A stretch of DNA of 64,000 nt from Caballeronia ptereochthonis (GTDB taxonomy: Bacteria; Pseudomonadota; Gammaproteobacteria; Burkholderiales; Burkholderiaceae), in the NCBI RefSeq assembly GCF_001545075.1, contig NZ_FCOB02000016.1, positions 1 through 64,000 of the forward strand. The letters run 5' to 3'. Position 1 is the stretch's first letter. Each line of letters begins with the position of its first letter. Below the pieces are notes generated by a model that was given only the letters and a program-made list of their open reading frames with translations, was not told the origin of the DNA and made no database searches. Positions 8,608-18,183 of this stretch are shown here, in pieces. The position numbers and the translations under genes are program-made.

Positions 8608-8639
8608 GCGGTTCGTGAAAACGCGAACCGCTTTTTTTT
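8608..8639 (+). terminator. Terminator of the indolepyruvate oxidoreductase gene
   Basis: GCGGTTCG (8608-8615), an 8-base loop, CGAACCGC (8624-8631), then eight T. A classical intrinsic terminator. Confidence 0.9.
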
Positions 8640-8646
8640 CGCCCAT

Positions 8647-8678
8647 GAAAAACGGCGATCCAGTCACCCGGATCGCCG
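8647..8678 (-). terminator. Terminator of maeB (minus strand)
   Basis: On the minus strand CGGCGATCC, an 8-base loop, and GGATCGCCG run into TTTTT (complement of 8648-8652). It lies 28 bases after the maeB stop. Confidence 0.85.
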
Positions 8679-8705
8679 CTCATCGCAACATCGAAGCAGA
8701 AGACG

Positions 8706-10985
8706 TTACTTCGCCTTCGCCACGCTCGCATTCGCCGAAGCCACTGCCGTCATATTGATGATCCGCCGCACGGTCGCAGCCGGCGTCAGAATATGAACGG
8801 GCTTGGCAGCACCCAGCAGGAACGGCCCGACCGTCACGCCCTCGCCACTCACCATCTTGAGCAGGTTGTACGTGATGTTCGCCGCTTCCACGTTCGGCAT
8901 GATCAGCAGATTCGCCTCGCCGTGCAGCGTCGTCCCCGGGAACGCCGCCTTGCGCACCGCCTCCGACAGCGCCGCATCGCCGTGCATCTCGCCATCCACC
9001 TCGAGATGCGGCGCGCGCTCCGCGATCAGCTTGCGCGCTTCAGCCATGCGCTTGCTCGACGCGCTCGGCACGCTGCCGAAGTTCGAGTTCGACACCAGCG
9101 CCACCTTCGGCTGAATGCCGAACCGCTCGATCTCGCGCGCCGCCAGAATCGTCATGTCGGCAAGCTGCTCGGGCGTCGGCGTCTCGTTGACGTACGTATC
9201 GCTGATGAACAGATTGCGCCCCTGCAGCATCAGCAAATTCATCGCCGCGAAGTTGTTCGCGCCTTCAGCCTTGCCGAGCACCTGTTCGACGAACTTCAGG
9301 TGATCCTGATATGTGTCGATGAGACCGCAGATCATGCCGTCCGCATCGCCGGTGTGGATCAGGATTGCGCCGATCAGCGTGTTGAACTTGCGCAGCGCGG
9401 CCTTCGCGCTTTCCGGCGTCACGCCCTGCCGCGCCGCGATTTCCTGATACGCCTGCCAGCTCTTCTGATAGCGCGGATCGTCCTCCGGGTTCACGACCTC
9501 GAAATCGACGCCCGGCTTCAGCTTCGAGCCCATCTTCTGCAGACGCATCTCGACCACGGCCGGACGGCCGATGATGATCGGCTTCGCGATCTTCTCCAGC
9601 AGCACGAACTGCGCGGCGCGCAGCACGCGCTCGTCCTCGCCTTCCGCGAACGCGATGCGCGCGGGCGCGGCCTTCGCCGCCGCGAACACCGGGCGCATCA
9701 CCATGCCCGTGCGATACACCGTCGCGCCGAGCGTCTCGCGGTACGCGTCCATGTCCTTGATCGGACGGGTCGCGACGCCCGAATCCATCGCGGCTTGCGC
9801 CACCGCCGGCGCGATCTTGATGATCAGACGCGGATCGAAGGGCTTTGGAATCAGATATTCCGGACCGAATTCGAGCGAGTGACCTTCGTACGCCTTCGCG
9901 ACTTCATCGCCCTGGTCGGTTTCTTCCGCCAGCTCGGCGATCGCGCGGACGCACGCGAGCTTCATCTCTTCCGTGATCGTCGTCGCGCCGACGTCGAGCG
10001 CGCCGCGGAAGATGAACGGGAAGCACAGCACGTTGTTGACCTGGTTCGGATAATCCGAACGGCCCGTCGCGACGATGCAATCCGGGCGCACCTTCTTCGC
10101 TTCTTCCGGGCGGATTTCCGGCTCCGGATTCGCGAGCGCGAGAATGAGCGGCTTGTCGGCCATCGTCGCGACCATTTCCGGCTTCAGCACGCCGGCGCTG
10201 GAGCAGCCGAGGAAGACGTCGCAGCCGTGCATCGCATCGCCGAGCGTGCGCGCGTCGGTCGTCGCCTGATAGCGCTCCTTCGACGCATCGAGATTGCCGC
10301 GGCCTTCGTAGATCACGCCCTTCGAGTCGACCACGAGCGTGTTCGACTTCTTCAAGCCCAGATGGACGAGCAGGTCCAGACACGCGATCGCCGCCGCGCC
10401 CGCGCCGGAGCAGACGAGCTTCACGTCTGCCAGCTTCTTGCCGACCACCTTCAGCCCGTTAAGAATCGCCGCCGACGCAATGATCGCCGTACCGTGCTGA
10501 TCGTCATGGAAAACGGGAATCTTCATGCGCTCGCGCAGCTTCTTCTCGATGTAGAAGCATTCCGGGGCCTTGATGTCTTCGAGATTGATGCCGCCGAGCG
10601 TCGGCTCGAGCATCGCGATCGCATCGACGAGCTTGTCCGGATCGGTTTCGGCCAACTCGATGTCGAACACGTCGATGCCCGCGAACTTCTTGAACAGGCA
10701 CCCCTTGCCTTCCATCACCGGCTTCGCCGCGAGCGGGCCGATGTTGCCGAGGCCCAGCACGGCCGTGCCGTTCGTCACGACGCCGACGAGGTTCGCGCGC
10801 GAGGTGTACTTCTGCGCGTCGAGCGGCTCGTCGTAGATCGCCATGCACGCGGCCGCGACGCCCGGCGAATACGCGAGCGAGAGGTCGAGCTGGTTCGAGA
10901 GGGGTTTGGTCGGCGTGACCGAAATCTTGCCGGGACGCGGATTCTGGTGATACGCGAGGGCGCTTTGCTTCAGTTGTTCGTCCAT
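8706..10985 (-). CDS. maeB: NADP-dependent malic enzyme with phosphotransacetylase-like C-terminal domain
   Basis: A 759-residue enzyme, the same length as E. coli MaeB, that decarboxylates L-malate to pyruvate while making NADPH. The malic enzyme catalytic and NAD(P)-binding domains cover about residues 1-430, with [32 protein letters not shown] and [14 protein letters not shown] (nucleotide-binding glycine motif). The C-terminal half (about 430-759) is homologous to phosphate acetyltransferase ([30 protein letters not shown]) but is regulatory in MaeB and binds acetyl-CoA. The frame is open 84 codons upstream; I prefer ATG at 10985 because [13 protein letters not shown] is the conserved start. 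Monocistronic. Confidence 0.95.
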   Translation of the reverse strand: MDEQLKQSALAYHQNPRPGKISVTPTKPLSNQLDLSLAYSPGVAAACMAIYDEPLDAQKYTSRANLVGVVTNGTAVLGLGNIGPLAAKPVMEGKGCLFKKFAGIDVFDIELAETDPDKLVDAIAMLEPTLGGINLEDIKAPECFYIEKKLRERMKIPVFHDDQHGTAIIASAAILNGLKVVGKKLADVKLVCSGAGAAAIACLDLLVHLGLKKSNTLVVDSKGVIYEGRGNLDASKERYQATTDARTLGDAMHGCDVFLGCSSAGVLKPEMVATMADKPLILALANPEPEIRPEEAKKVRPDCIVATGRSDYPNQVNNVLCFPFIFRGALDVGATTITEEMKLACVRAIAELAEETDQGDEVAKAYEGHSLEFGPEYLIPKPFDPRLIIKIAPAVAQAAMDSGVATRPIKDMDAYRETLGATVYRTGMVMRPVFAAAKAAPARIAFAEGEDERVLRAAQFVLLEKIAKPIIIGRPAVVEMRLQKMGSKLKPGVDFEVVNPEDDPRYQKSWQAYQEIAARQGVTPESAKAALRKFNTLIGAILIHTGDADGMICGLIDTYQDHLKFVEQVLGKAEGANNFAAMNLLMLQGRNLFISDTYVNETPTPEQLADMTILAAREIERFGIQPKVALVSNSNFGSVPSASSKRMAEARKLIAERAPHLEVDGEMHGDAALSEAVRKAAFPGTTLHGEANLLIMPNVEAANITYNLLKMVSGEGVTVGPFLLGAAKPVHILTPAATVRRIINMTAVASANASVAKAK

Positions 10986-11249
10986 GATTGACCTGAGACG
11001 TTTGGGAATTATTTGAACAGGGTTCACACTGCCGTCGACCGTGCTGCAATGAATGCGGGAATGTGAATCGATGGACCAAGTTTCACGTGCTCGGCGCGTC
11101 GGATGGACGCAGCGTGCCGCTCGCAGGGGATGACGCGAGCGGACGGAGCTATTTTTTTGGGACGTCCAGTGTACACCCCGAGCCTGAAATGACGCGAAGC
11201 AGCATTGCGGCGCGCGCCGGGCGCCTTCGTCGGACAAACTCGCGCGACG

Positions 11250-12497
11250 TCACTCGAGTTCGGCGCCGCGCTTTTCGGGGATCAGGAAGAGCGTCGCGAT
11301 GACATCGAGCAGATAAATCGACGCCAGAAACGCAAGCGCGACCGCGAACGAATAGCGCGCCGCCAGCGCGCCGACCGCCACCGGCCCGAGACCGCCCACC
11401 GCGCGCCCGATATTGAACAGCACGTTCTGCGCGGTCGCGCGCGCTTCGGTCGGGTAGAGCTCGGAGATGAGCGCGCCGTAGCCGCCGAGCATGCCGTTCA
11501 CGAACACGCCCATCACCGCGCCGCCGATCAGCAGCGCCGCCGGGCTCGTCAGATTCGAGTAGACGAACACCATCGCGACGGCGCCGAGCTGATACGCCAG
11601 AAACGCCGGCTTGCGGCCGAAACGGTCCGCCGCCAGGCCGAACAGCCAGATGCCGAGCGCCATGCCGAGCACGGTGGCCGCAGTCCAGAGCCCGGACCTG
11701 GTGAGCGAATAGCCGAACGTCTTCGAGAGATAGCTCGGCAGCCAGATCATGAGCCCGTAGTAGCCGAAGTTCTGCACCGAGCACAGGATGATCACGCCGA
11801 GGCTCGCGCGCGCGGTGCGGGCGTCGTCGAAAAGGCGTCTGAGCGGCAGCTTGCGTGCGGCGGTGGAAGCGGCGGACGCGCGGCGCTCGACGAAGATCCC
11901 GGGCTCGGCCACGCGCCGCCGCACGAAGAACGAAACGACGGCGGGCAAAAGCCCCACCGCGAACATGCCGCGCCAGCCGATCACGGGAAGGAGCATCGGC
12001 GTGATCAGCGCGGCGGCGAGCACGCCCAACTGCCAGCCGATCCCCACATACGACGACACGCGCGCCCGCAGCCGCGCGGGCCACGCCTCCGCAACCAGCG
12101 CCATGCCGATGCCGAACTCGCCGCCAAGCCCGATTCCGGCGATGGTTCGGTAGATCAGCAGATCCGCATAGCCTTGTGAGAGTGCGCACAAGCCGGTGAA
12201 GATGGCGAAAACGAGGATGGTCCACGTCAGCATGCGCACGCGGCCGAAGTAGTCGGAGAGCATGCCGAACACGACGCCGCCCGCAACCGCCCCGGCGAGC
12301 GTCCACGTGACGAGTGCGCCGGATTGCGCGGGCGTCAGATGCAGGTCGGCTGCGATCGCCGGCAGCATGAAACCGAGGATGAGCAGGTCGAAGCCGTCCA
12401 TCGCATAGCCGAGCGCGGACGCGACGAGCGCATGCAGTGCGTGACGGGAGGGAGCGGCGGCGGAATCGGCCGTGGGAGAGCGGGGAACGGATGTCAT
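11250..12497 (-). CDS. MFS transporter, AAHS/sialic-acid-type sugar or acid:proton symporter
   Basis: A 415-residue 12-helix carrier. The MFS signatures are present: [13 protein letters not shown] (loop 2-3) and [15 protein letters not shown] (loop 8-9), with [20 protein letters not shown] at helix 4-5. The D-G-F-D-L motif in helix 1 ([19 protein letters not shown]) and the R-G-xx-GGEF pattern place it near the aromatic acid:H+ (AAHS) and sialate carriers. The substrate is undetermined. It is divergent from pyrE and has no catabolic gene next to it, so context does not help. The 264 bases between its stop and the maeB start hold no gene. Confidence 0.85.
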   Translation of the reverse strand: MTSVPRSPTADSAAAPSRHALHALVASALGYAMDGFDLLILGFMLPAIAADLHLTPAQSGALVTWTLAGAVAGGVVFGMLSDYFGRVRMLTWTILVFAIFTGLCALSQGYADLLIYRTIAGIGLGGEFGIGMALVAEAWPARLRARVSSYVGIGWQLGVLAAALITPMLLPVIGWRGMFAVGLLPAVVSFFVRRRVAEPGIFVERRASAASTAARKLPLRRLFDDARTARASLGVIILCSVQNFGYYGLMIWLPSYLSKTFGYSLTRSGLWTAATVLGMALGIWLFGLAADRFGRKPAFLAYQLGAVAMVFVYSNLTSPAALLIGGAVMGVFVNGMLGGYGALISELYPTEARATAQNVLFNIGRAVGGLGPVAVGALAARYSFAVALAFLASIYLLDVIATLFLIPEKRGAELE

Positions 12498-12809
12498 CGG
12501 GGAAAAGAAGAATATTCAGCAGCGCCGGGAGTTTACGTGCGAGCGTCGCGCCTTCACAACCTTGAAACAATCGTCGTGGGCGCCTGCTACCGCAGCCCTC
12601 GCCCCGGCACGCCGCCTCGGGTAAAATTGCGGGCTAGCTGTGCATGGGACTGTCCTGAGGCGCTGAAGCGCCAGGTCCCGTCGACACGCGCGCAGGAAAC
12701 GCCAAAAAGCCGGTCACGAGACCGCTCGTTTCGCGTCGAATCATGCGCCAGGGCCCTCGCGGCCGCCTCCCGCTTCTTCAAGCGCCATATCAAGTCCAAG
12801 GATTCGCCC
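12498..12809. promoter_or_regulatory. Divergent region between the MFS gene and pyrE
   Basis: No gene is seen in these 312 bases. A -10-like TAAAAT (12622-12627) lies 183 bases before the pyrE ATG, leaving a long possible leader for pyrE. I see no clear attenuator or riboswitch fold. Confidence 0.35.
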
Positions 12810-13496
12810 ATGACAGGCTTCGATCGCCAGACGATCTCCGACACCACCGCCAAGATGCTGCTCGAAGTGCAGGCGGTGCACTTCAACGCGGAAAAACCGT
12901 ACATCTTCACGTCCGGCTGGGCGAGCCCGGTATATATCGATTGCCGCAAGCTGATCTCCTACCCGCGCGTGCGCCGCGGCCTCATGGAAATGGCCGAGGC
13001 GACCATCCTGCGCGACGTCGGCTACGAGCAGATCGATGCGGTCGCGGGCGGCGAAACGGCGGGCATTCCGTTCGCCGCGTGGATCGCCGACCGCCTGATG
13101 GTGCCGATGCAGTACGTGCGCAAGAAGCCGAAGGGTTTCGGCCGCAACGCGCAGATCGAAGGTTTGCTGACCGAAGGCCAGCGCGTGCTGCTCGTCGAAG
13201 ACCTGACGACGGACAGCCGCAGCAAGATCAACTTCATCAATGCGCTGCGCACCGCCGGCGCGACGGTGAACCACTGCTTCGTGCTGTTCCACTACAACAT
13301 CTTCAAGGAGAGCGTGTCGGTGCTGAAAGACATCGACGTCGATCTGCATGCGCTCGCCACGTGGTGGGATGTGCTGCGCGTCGCGAAGGAACAGGGTTAC
13401 TTCGAGACGAAGACGCTCGATGAAGTCGAGAAATTCCTGCACGCGCCGGCGGAATGGTCGGCCGCACACGGCGGCGCGACCGCTGCTCCGCAATAA
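12810..13496 (+). CDS. pyrE: Orotate phosphoribosyltransferase
   Basis: A 228-residue type I phosphoribosyltransferase that joins orotate to PRPP to form OMP, the fifth step of de novo pyrimidine synthesis, in the cytosol. The PRPP-binding motif [11 protein letters not shown] is at about residues 127-137. The flexible loop containing [15 protein letters not shown] (about 101-115) and the N-terminal [17 protein letters not shown] (about 31-47) are also typical. The frame is open well upstream, but ATG 12810 gives the family length and start (MTGFDRQTI). It ends at a strong terminator shared with the converging response regulator. Confidence 0.95.
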   Translation: MTGFDRQTISDTTAKMLLEVQAVHFNAEKPYIFTSGWASPVYIDCRKLISYPRVRRGLMEMAEATILRDVGYEQIDAVAGGETAGIPFAAWIADRLMVPMQYVRKKPKGFGRNAQIEGLLTEGQRVLLVEDLTTDSRSKINFINALRTAGATVNHCFVLFHYNIFKESVSVLKDIDVDLHALATWWDVLRVAKEQGYFETKTLDEVEKFLHAPAEWSAAHGGATAAPQ

Positions 13497-13523
13497 GCAT
13501 TACCGTTCGCGAAGCATTAACAG

Positions 13524-13558
13524 AAAAAAGCCGCTGATAAAAATCAGCGGCTTTTTTT
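13524..13558. terminator. Bidirectional terminator between pyrE and the response regulator
   Basis: AAAAAAGCCGCTGAT (13524-13538), an AAAA loop, ATCAGCGGC (13543-13551) then seven T. It has A and T tracts on both sides and lies between converging genes. Confidence 0.9.
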
Positions 13559-13578
13559 ATTTCAGCGAGCCGAAGCAA

Positions 13579-14292
13579 CTATAGCGAATGCGGGTTCGAA
13601 ACCGACGAATCGTCAGTATTTCCGTCGCCGGAATACGCGGAAAGATTCATTAACCCGTTGCTTTGCGCGTACTGAAATAGTTCGGAATCGCGTTCAATGC
13701 CGAGTTTTCGCATAGCCGTATTCTTTTGCGTGCTGATCGTCTTGATACTGCGCCGCAATTGACCCGCGATTTCCGTGATCGTCATGCCCGAGACGAACAG
13801 CCGCACCACTTCGAGCTCGCGCTTGGACAGGATCACGCTGCGCTGCTGCCCGTTCGCGCCGAGCCCCATGCTGTCGAGCGCCGCCTTGACCGACGGGCCG
13901 AGGTACTCCTGCCCGCGCATGACGTGCTGGATCGCCCAGCCGATATGATTCATGTCGTCGGCCTTGTTGATGATGGACATCACGCCCACCTCGCGCAAAC
14001 GTTTGAGCAAGGCCGGATTCTCGAGCATGGTCAGCACGACGAGCTTGACGCGTGGAAACTGCCGCCCGATATAGCCGAGCAGCGGCATGCCGTCGCCATA
14101 CGAGCCGCCGGGCATGGCGAGATCGGTGACGAGGACATCGCATGGTGTTTTCTGCAGGAGCTGGATGAGTTCGGTCGACTGGCGCGCCTGACCGACGACA
14201 TCGACCTCGGGAAACTTGTTGAGCGCCTGGGTCGCGCCGAACAGAATCACGGGGTGGTCGTCTGCGATGATGACTTTTATTCGCTGGCTCAT
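13579..14292 (-). CDS. Orphan NarL/RcsB-type response regulator
   Basis: A 237-residue two-domain response regulator. The receiver is at about 1-125 (VIIADDHPVILFGATQALN; phospho-acceptor in DVLVTDLAMPGG; conserved T in VVLTMLE and K in IINKADD). A LuxR-type HTH follows at about 155-215 (LSKRELEVVRLFVSGMTITE, then IAGQLRRSIKTISTQKNTAM). The receiver has the GGSYGDGMPLL insertion after the phospho-acceptor seen in RcsB-like regulators. No histidine kinase gene adjoins it, so its partner is unknown. It is divergent, over 289 bases, from a PEBP-family gene. Confidence 0.9.
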   Translation of the reverse strand: MSQRIKVIIADDHPVILFGATQALNKFPEVDVVGQARQSTELIQLLQKTPCDVLVTDLAMPGGSYGDGMPLLGYIGRQFPRVKLVVLTMLENPALLKRLREVGVMSIINKADDMNHIGWAIQHVMRGQEYLGPSVKAALDSMGLGANGQQRSVILSKRELEVVRLFVSGMTITEIAGQLRRSIKTISTQKNTAMRKLGIERDSELFQYAQSNGLMNLSAYSGDGNTDDSSVSNPHSL

Positions 14293-14581
14293 TTAATTCT
14301 CCTGCAATTCGGTCGATTAGATGCCGCGCGAATCTGCATCGAATTACTCATTTTTACATTCAATATCGTCGGAAGTCACTGCCGTCAAGGCGCCGCGCGC
14401 TTCCGTCCAAACCGATGTACGCACTCCGTGCTATCGGTTAATTCCCAAGGGTTCGGGGCTTTAAAGCTTTGTTGCAATGTTAAACTGCAACCTGTCACGA
14501 AGCGCATCCCTGAGACAAAAAACATCGTTGCAGTCAGCGAAACGCTGATATAACGCGACGATACCGACAGGAGTTCAGCCC
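14293..14581. promoter_or_regulatory. Divergent region with inverted repeat GTTGCA-N9-TGCAAC
   Basis: AT-rich for this genome. The repeat GTTGCA (14471-14476) / TGCAAC (14486-14491) encloses an AT-rich core and lies about 90 bases before the PEBP-family gene. It could be an operator of either divergent gene. No other gene is seen here. Confidence 0.35.
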
Positions 14582-15172
14582 ATGCGCCTCACAGGCCGAA
14601 GCGGGAATTCGATTGGCCTTGTCGCATTTTCACTGTTCATCACCTGCGCGGCCGCGGTTCTCTCGAATTCGCGCGAGGCCGCGGCCGAACCCGCCTTCAC
14701 CGTCTCGAGCGCGGACCTCGCGTCGGGCAAGACGATCGGGCGCGAACTGCTTTTCGACCAGTCCGAGTGCAAGGGCGGCAACCGTTCGCCGCAGATTTCA
14801 TGGCATGGCGCGCCGGCGAACACCCGCAGCTTCGCCGTCACCATCTTCGATCCCGACGCGCCCGGGCGCGGATGGTGGCACTGGGCCGTCGCGGGCCTCC
14901 CTCCCGGCACGGATCGCCTGCCGAACAACGCGAGCGCCTCGGGCGTCCTGCGCAAGCTGGGCGCCGTCGAGGCGCGCAACGACTGGGACACCGACGGCTA
15001 CGGCGGCCCGTGCCCGCCGCCCGGCAAGCCGCATCGCTACGTGGTGACGGTCTACGCGCTCAACAGCGACGATCTGCGCCTGCGTCAGGGCACGCCCGCG
15101 CTGATGTTCGAGCATGAAATCCGCACGATGAGCATCGCCAGCGCACAACTCACCTTCACTTACGGCCGTTAG
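14582..15172 (+). CDS. YbhB/YbcL family Raf-kinase-inhibitor-like protein, exported
   Basis: A 196-residue PEBP-fold protein. Residues 1-36 contain a hydrophobic stretch (LVAFSLFITCAAAVLS) ending near EAAAEPAF, so it is probably exported to the periplasm. The family core is clear: ECKGGNRSPQISWHGAPANT, FAVTIFDPDAPGRGWWHWAV, YGGPCPPPGKPHRYVVTVYA (about residues 59-160). The bacterial function is not established; the fold binds phospho-ligands in eukaryotes. The RBS before ATG is ACAGGAGTTCAGCCC. It is monocistronic. Confidence 0.9.
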   Translation: MRLTGRSGNSIGLVAFSLFITCAAAVLSNSREAAAEPAFTVSSADLASGKTIGRELLFDQSECKGGNRSPQISWHGAPANTRSFAVTIFDPDAPGRGWWHWAVAGLPPGTDRLPNNASASGVLRKLGAVEARNDWDTDGYGGPCPPPGKPHRYVVTVYALNSDDLRLRQGTPALMFEHEIRTMSIASAQLTFTYGR

Positions 15173-15349
15173 CCTTCATGGCGAGAACCGTACGCTCGCG
15201 CCGGTAAGCCGGAAATCGTCTTTGCTAGACTGGCCGGAATCATCCGCCGGCCGCGTCCGATCACATGTTCGCGCCGAGCGCCACCGGCTCGCGAGCCCAT
15301 CATCCGCGCTTCTGGCGCGCCGCGACGCGCGGAAAGACTCAAGGACATC

Positions 15350-15964
15350 ATGTCGAATATCGTCATCGTTTATCACAGCGGCTATGGCCACACGAAAAAA
15401 GTCGCGGAAGCCGTGCGGGCCGGCGCGACCCAGGCCGGCGCCGACGTCAGACTGATCGCCGTCGGCGACCTGGACGACGCCGCCTGGGCCGAGCTGGACG
15501 CCGCGGACGCCATCGTCTTCGGCGCGCCGACGTACATGGGCGGGCCATCCGCCGACTTCAAGAAGTTCGCCGACGCGAGCTCGAAGCCCTGGTTCGCGCA
15601 GAAATGGAAGGACAAGATCGCCGCCGGTTTCACCAATTCCGCGGCCATGAACGGCGACAAGTTCCTGACCATCTCCTATTTGGTCACCCTGGCGATGCAG
15701 CACGGCATGATCTGGGTCGGCACCGGCATGATGCCGTCGAACACGAAGGCGGCCACGCGCAACGATCTGAACTTCGTCGGCGGCTTCACGGGCCTGCTCA
15801 CGCAGTCGCCCGCCGACGCCTCGCCCGACGAAGCGCCGCCGCCCGGCGACCTCGAGACGGCGAAGGCATTCGGCGCGCGCATCGCCGCCGTAACGGCGCG
15901 CTGGACCGGCAGCCACGCAAGCGGCGAAAACGGCGGACATCAACCCGCCTCGGAATCGCCTTAA
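15350..15964 (+). CDS. Flavodoxin-family protein / FMN-dependent reductase (WrbA-like)
   Basis: A 204-residue flavodoxin-fold protein. The N-terminal FMN phosphate loop reads [16 protein letters not shown] (about residues 7-22). The second FMN loop is [17 protein letters not shown] (about 58-74), and a third flavin contact region lies around [13 protein letters not shown]. This is close to WrbA-type NAD(P)H:quinone reductases, but lacks part of their C-terminal sequence and has its own Pro/Ala/Ser-rich tail (residues 160-204). A redox or detoxification role is inferred from family. It overlaps the argC promoter: the -10-like TAAAAT at 15962-15967 spans its stop codon. Confidence 0.85.
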   Translation: MSNIVIVYHSGYGHTKKVAEAVRAGATQAGADVRLIAVGDLDDAAWAELDAADAIVFGAPTYMGGPSADFKKFADASSKPWFAQKWKDKIAAGFTNSAAMNGDKFLTISYLVTLAMQHGMIWVGTGMMPSNTKAATRNDLNFVGGFTGLLTQSPADASPDEAPPPGDLETAKAFGARIAAVTARWTGSHASGENGGHQPASESP

Positions 15965-16010
15965 AATGTCGGTTTTGCGGCGAGCGCCCGCACGAACCAG
16001 CGAGATCGAG

Positions 16011-16964
16011 ATGACCACGAAAGTATTTGTCGACGGACAGGAAGGCACCACCGGCCTGAAGATTTTCGAATATCTGTCGCAGCGCCGTGACATCGAGGTG
16101 TTGCGCATCGACGAAGCGAAGCGCAAGGACGTCGAGGAGCGCCGCCGGCTCATCAACGCGTCGGACGTGACGTTCCTGTGCCTGCCGGACGTCGCGTCGC
16201 GCGAGTCGGTTTCGCTCGTCGACCGCGACAACACGCGCACCGTGATGATCGACGCCAGCACCGCGTTTCGCACGCAGGACGACTGGGCATACGGCCTGCC
16301 CGAGCTCGCGCGCGCGCAGCGCGAGCGCCTGCGCACGGCGAAGCGCATCGCGGTGCCGGGCTGCCACGCGTCGGCATTCGTGCTCTCGGTGCAGCCGCTC
16401 GTCGCGGGCGGTCTCGTTTCCGCCGATTTCGACGCGCACGCCTACTCGATCACCGGCTACAGCGGCGGCGGCAAGAAGATGATCGCGGAGTACGAAGCGG
16501 GCGGAAACGAGAAGCTCATGAGCCCGCGTCCCTACGCGCTCGGCCTGACGCACAAGCATTTGCCGGAGATGGCGGTGCGCACGGGCCTGAAGCGCGCACC
16601 GGTCTTCACGCCGATCGTCGGCGCGTTTCTGAAGGGTCTCGCGGTCACGACCTACTTCTCGCCGGATCAGCTCGCGCGCCCCGCGAAGCCGCAGGACGTG
16701 CGCGACATGCTCGCCGAGTACTACAACAACGAGCCGTTCATCCGCGTGCTGCCGTTCGATGCCGAAAGCAACCTCGACGCCGGTTTCTTCGATGTACAGG
16801 CCTGCAACGAGACGAATCGCGTGGATATCTTCGTGTTCGGCAACGACGAGCGCTTCGTGACGGTCGCGCGCCTCGACAATCTCGGCAAGGGCGCGTCGGG
16901 CGCGGCGATCCAGTGTATGAATCTCGCCATCGGCGCGGACGAGGAGACGGGTCTCGCGCGCTGA
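16011..16964 (+). CDS. argC: N-acetyl-gamma-glutamyl-phosphate reductase, short type
   Basis: A 317-residue enzyme of arginine biosynthesis that reduces N-acetylglutamyl-5-phosphate to the semialdehyde with NADPH. The NADP loop is [15 protein letters not shown] near the N-terminus. The catalytic cysteine is Cys118 in [26 protein letters not shown] (about residues 151-167) is the typical active-site loop. The length fits the shorter ArgC class common in Burkholderia. ATG 16011 is chosen over the ATG at 15966, which would add 15 residues before the first strand. Other arg genes are not in the window. It ends at a strong terminator. Confidence 0.94.
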   Translation: MTTKVFVDGQEGTTGLKIFEYLSQRRDIEVLRIDEAKRKDVEERRRLINASDVTFLCLPDVASRESVSLVDRDNTRTVMIDASTAFRTQDDWAYGLPELARAQRERLRTAKRIAVPGCHASAFVLSVQPLVAGGLVSADFDAHAYSITGYSGGGKKMIAEYEAGGNEKLMSPRPYALGLTHKHLPEMAVRTGLKRAPVFTPIVGAFLKGLAVTTYFSPDQLARPAKPQDVRDMLAEYYNNEPFIRVLPFDAESNLDAGFFDVQACNETNRVDIFVFGNDERFVTVARLDNLGKGASGAAIQCMNLAIGADEETGLAR

Positions 16965-16994
16965 TCCCGCGCCGTCCAATAGCAGCATCAACGC

Positions 16995-17032
16995 AAAAGG
17001 CCGATCCGCTTCATCGCGGATCGGCCTTTTTT
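16995..17032 (+). terminator. Terminator of argC
   Basis: AAAAGGCCGATCCGC (16995-17009), a 6-base loop, GCGGATCGGCCTTTT (17016-17030) followed by TT. A 15-bp perfect stem. Confidence 0.9.
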
Positions 17033-17071
17033 ATCGATGTCGGTGCACTGCAGCATCGATGCGTACGGACG

Positions 17072-17099
17072 AAAAAAAGCCCGCCAATGCTGGCGGGCT
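17072..17099 (-). terminator. Minus-strand terminator of the exported-protein/receiver operon
   Basis: On the minus strand AGCCCGCCA, a GCAT loop and TGGCGGGCT run into seven T (complement of 17072-17078). It lies 112 bases after the receiver stop codon. Confidence 0.8.
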
Positions 17100-17210
17100 G
17101 AATCCATATCAGTGGAGACATGGAGGAGACAGGAGTAAATATACCAAAAACTTTGGTGCATCGCAACATCACGTGTTGCGGCACGCTGACGCACGCCCGT
17201 TCGAAAACTC

Positions 17211-17576
17211 TCAGGGCTGCGTCATCGAGAGGATGAAGTGCAGCTGATCCGCCGAGATCGGCTTGACGAGATGCACGTCGAAACCGGCGTCCAGCGTCAT
17301 TTCCCGATGCTGCGGCTGGCCCCAGCCGGTGAGCGCGACGAGCATCATCGCGTGGCCGTTCGGCAGGCGGCGCAGCTCCCGCGCCGCCGCGAGACCGTCC
17401 ACGAGCGGCATGCCGAGATCGAGAATCACGACTTCCGGCTCGAACTGGGCCGCGACTTCCACCGCCTGCGCGCCGTTCGCCGCGAGCGCCACTTCGTGTC
17501 CCATGCCGTTCAGCAGGTACGCGAGGCCTGCGAGCGCATCGTCGTCGTCATCGGCTATGAGGATGCGCTTGCTCAC
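17211..17576 (-). CDS. Stand-alone receiver domain protein (CheY-like)
   Basis: A 121-residue single receiver domain with no output domain. It has the acidic pocket (LIADDDDDA), the phospho-acceptor in VVILDLGMPLVDGL, the conserved threonine in LVALTGWGQ and the lysine in HLVKPIS. The LTGWG...DAGFD.HL.KPI pattern is that of receivers at the C-terminus of hybrid sensor kinases, so it may take part in a phosphorelay. The exported-protein gene ends 7 bases upstream on the same strand, so the two form an operon. A paralogue with the same pattern sits at 27617-28018. Confidence 0.9.
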   Translation of the reverse strand: MSKRILIADDDDDALAGLAYLLNGMGHEVALAANGAQAVEVAAQFEPEVVILDLGMPLVDGLAAARELRRLPNGHAMMLVALTGWGQPQHREMTLDAGFDVHLVKPISADQLHFILSMTQP

Positions 17577-17583
17577 GATGACC

Positions 17584-18027
17584 TCAGCGGGATCCGGAAA
17601 CTTCGAGTTTCAGCTTGTTCGATCCCGCCTGCGCCGCCGTGATTCCGGTGCGCGCGCCGCGTGCGCCCATATAGAAGTGCTGGCGGGCGGGCGAGTTCTG
17701 GTCGTGCGTCGCGTCGGGCAGGCAAGACGCGATATCGGCCGCGACGCCTTGCAGCGCGTCGGCGCTGGAGCCGCCGTGCGGCGTCCAGGTGCAGCGATAG
17801 CTGGTCTGCGAGGCGGCGCAGGTCACGTCGTCTCCGCAGGGCAGCGCGACCGCGCGGCCCTCGGTCGCGGAGAGCGGCGAGAAGTTCGGCGCCGCGGCCA
17901 CGATGTGCTTGAGCGCGTTGCACGGGCTGGGCGTGTCGTCGGCGCGGACGGGCGCGGAGATCGCCAGAACGCCGCAACAGAGCGGCAAGAGCGCGGCCCG
18001 GACGGCGCGTCGGCCAGTCAGATGCAT
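17584..18027 (-). CDS. Exported cysteine-containing protein of unknown function
   Basis: A 147-residue protein with a signal peptide (about 1-28; hydrophobic ALLPLCCGVLAISAPVRA before DDTPSP). The mature part has five cysteines (SPCNAL, LPCGDDVTC, YRCTWTP, SCLPDA), suggesting disulfides in the periplasm. Its C-terminus is ITAAQAGSNKLKLEVSGSR. The start at 18027 is set by AAGGAGACGCCTC before ATG; the frame is open further upstream without an RBS. It is the first gene of a two-gene operon with the lone receiver. I do not recognise the family. Confidence 0.75.
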   Translation of the reverse strand: MHLTGRRAVRAALLPLCCGVLAISAPVRADDTPSPCNALKHIVAAAPNFSPLSATEGRAVALPCGDDVTCAASQTSYRCTWTPHGGSSADALQGVAADIASCLPDATHDQNSPARQHFYMGARGARTGITAAQAGSNKLKLEVSGSR

Positions 18028-18183
18028 GAGGCGTCTCCTTTTTGGCTGTTCTTGTCGGTTTCGTGGCGAATCGGACGGACGATCGTCACTATCCGCCCGT
18101 CGCTTGCGAATGTATGTTCGAAAGCGAATGAAGCACTGCAGACGCGAGCAAGTCGTGCGCCCGCTCATCCAGACATTTTGCGG

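Noticed and set aside
8706..11237. 843-residue form of MaeB
   Set aside because: The 84 extra N-terminal residues have no family match, and ATG 10985 gives the exact MaeB length.
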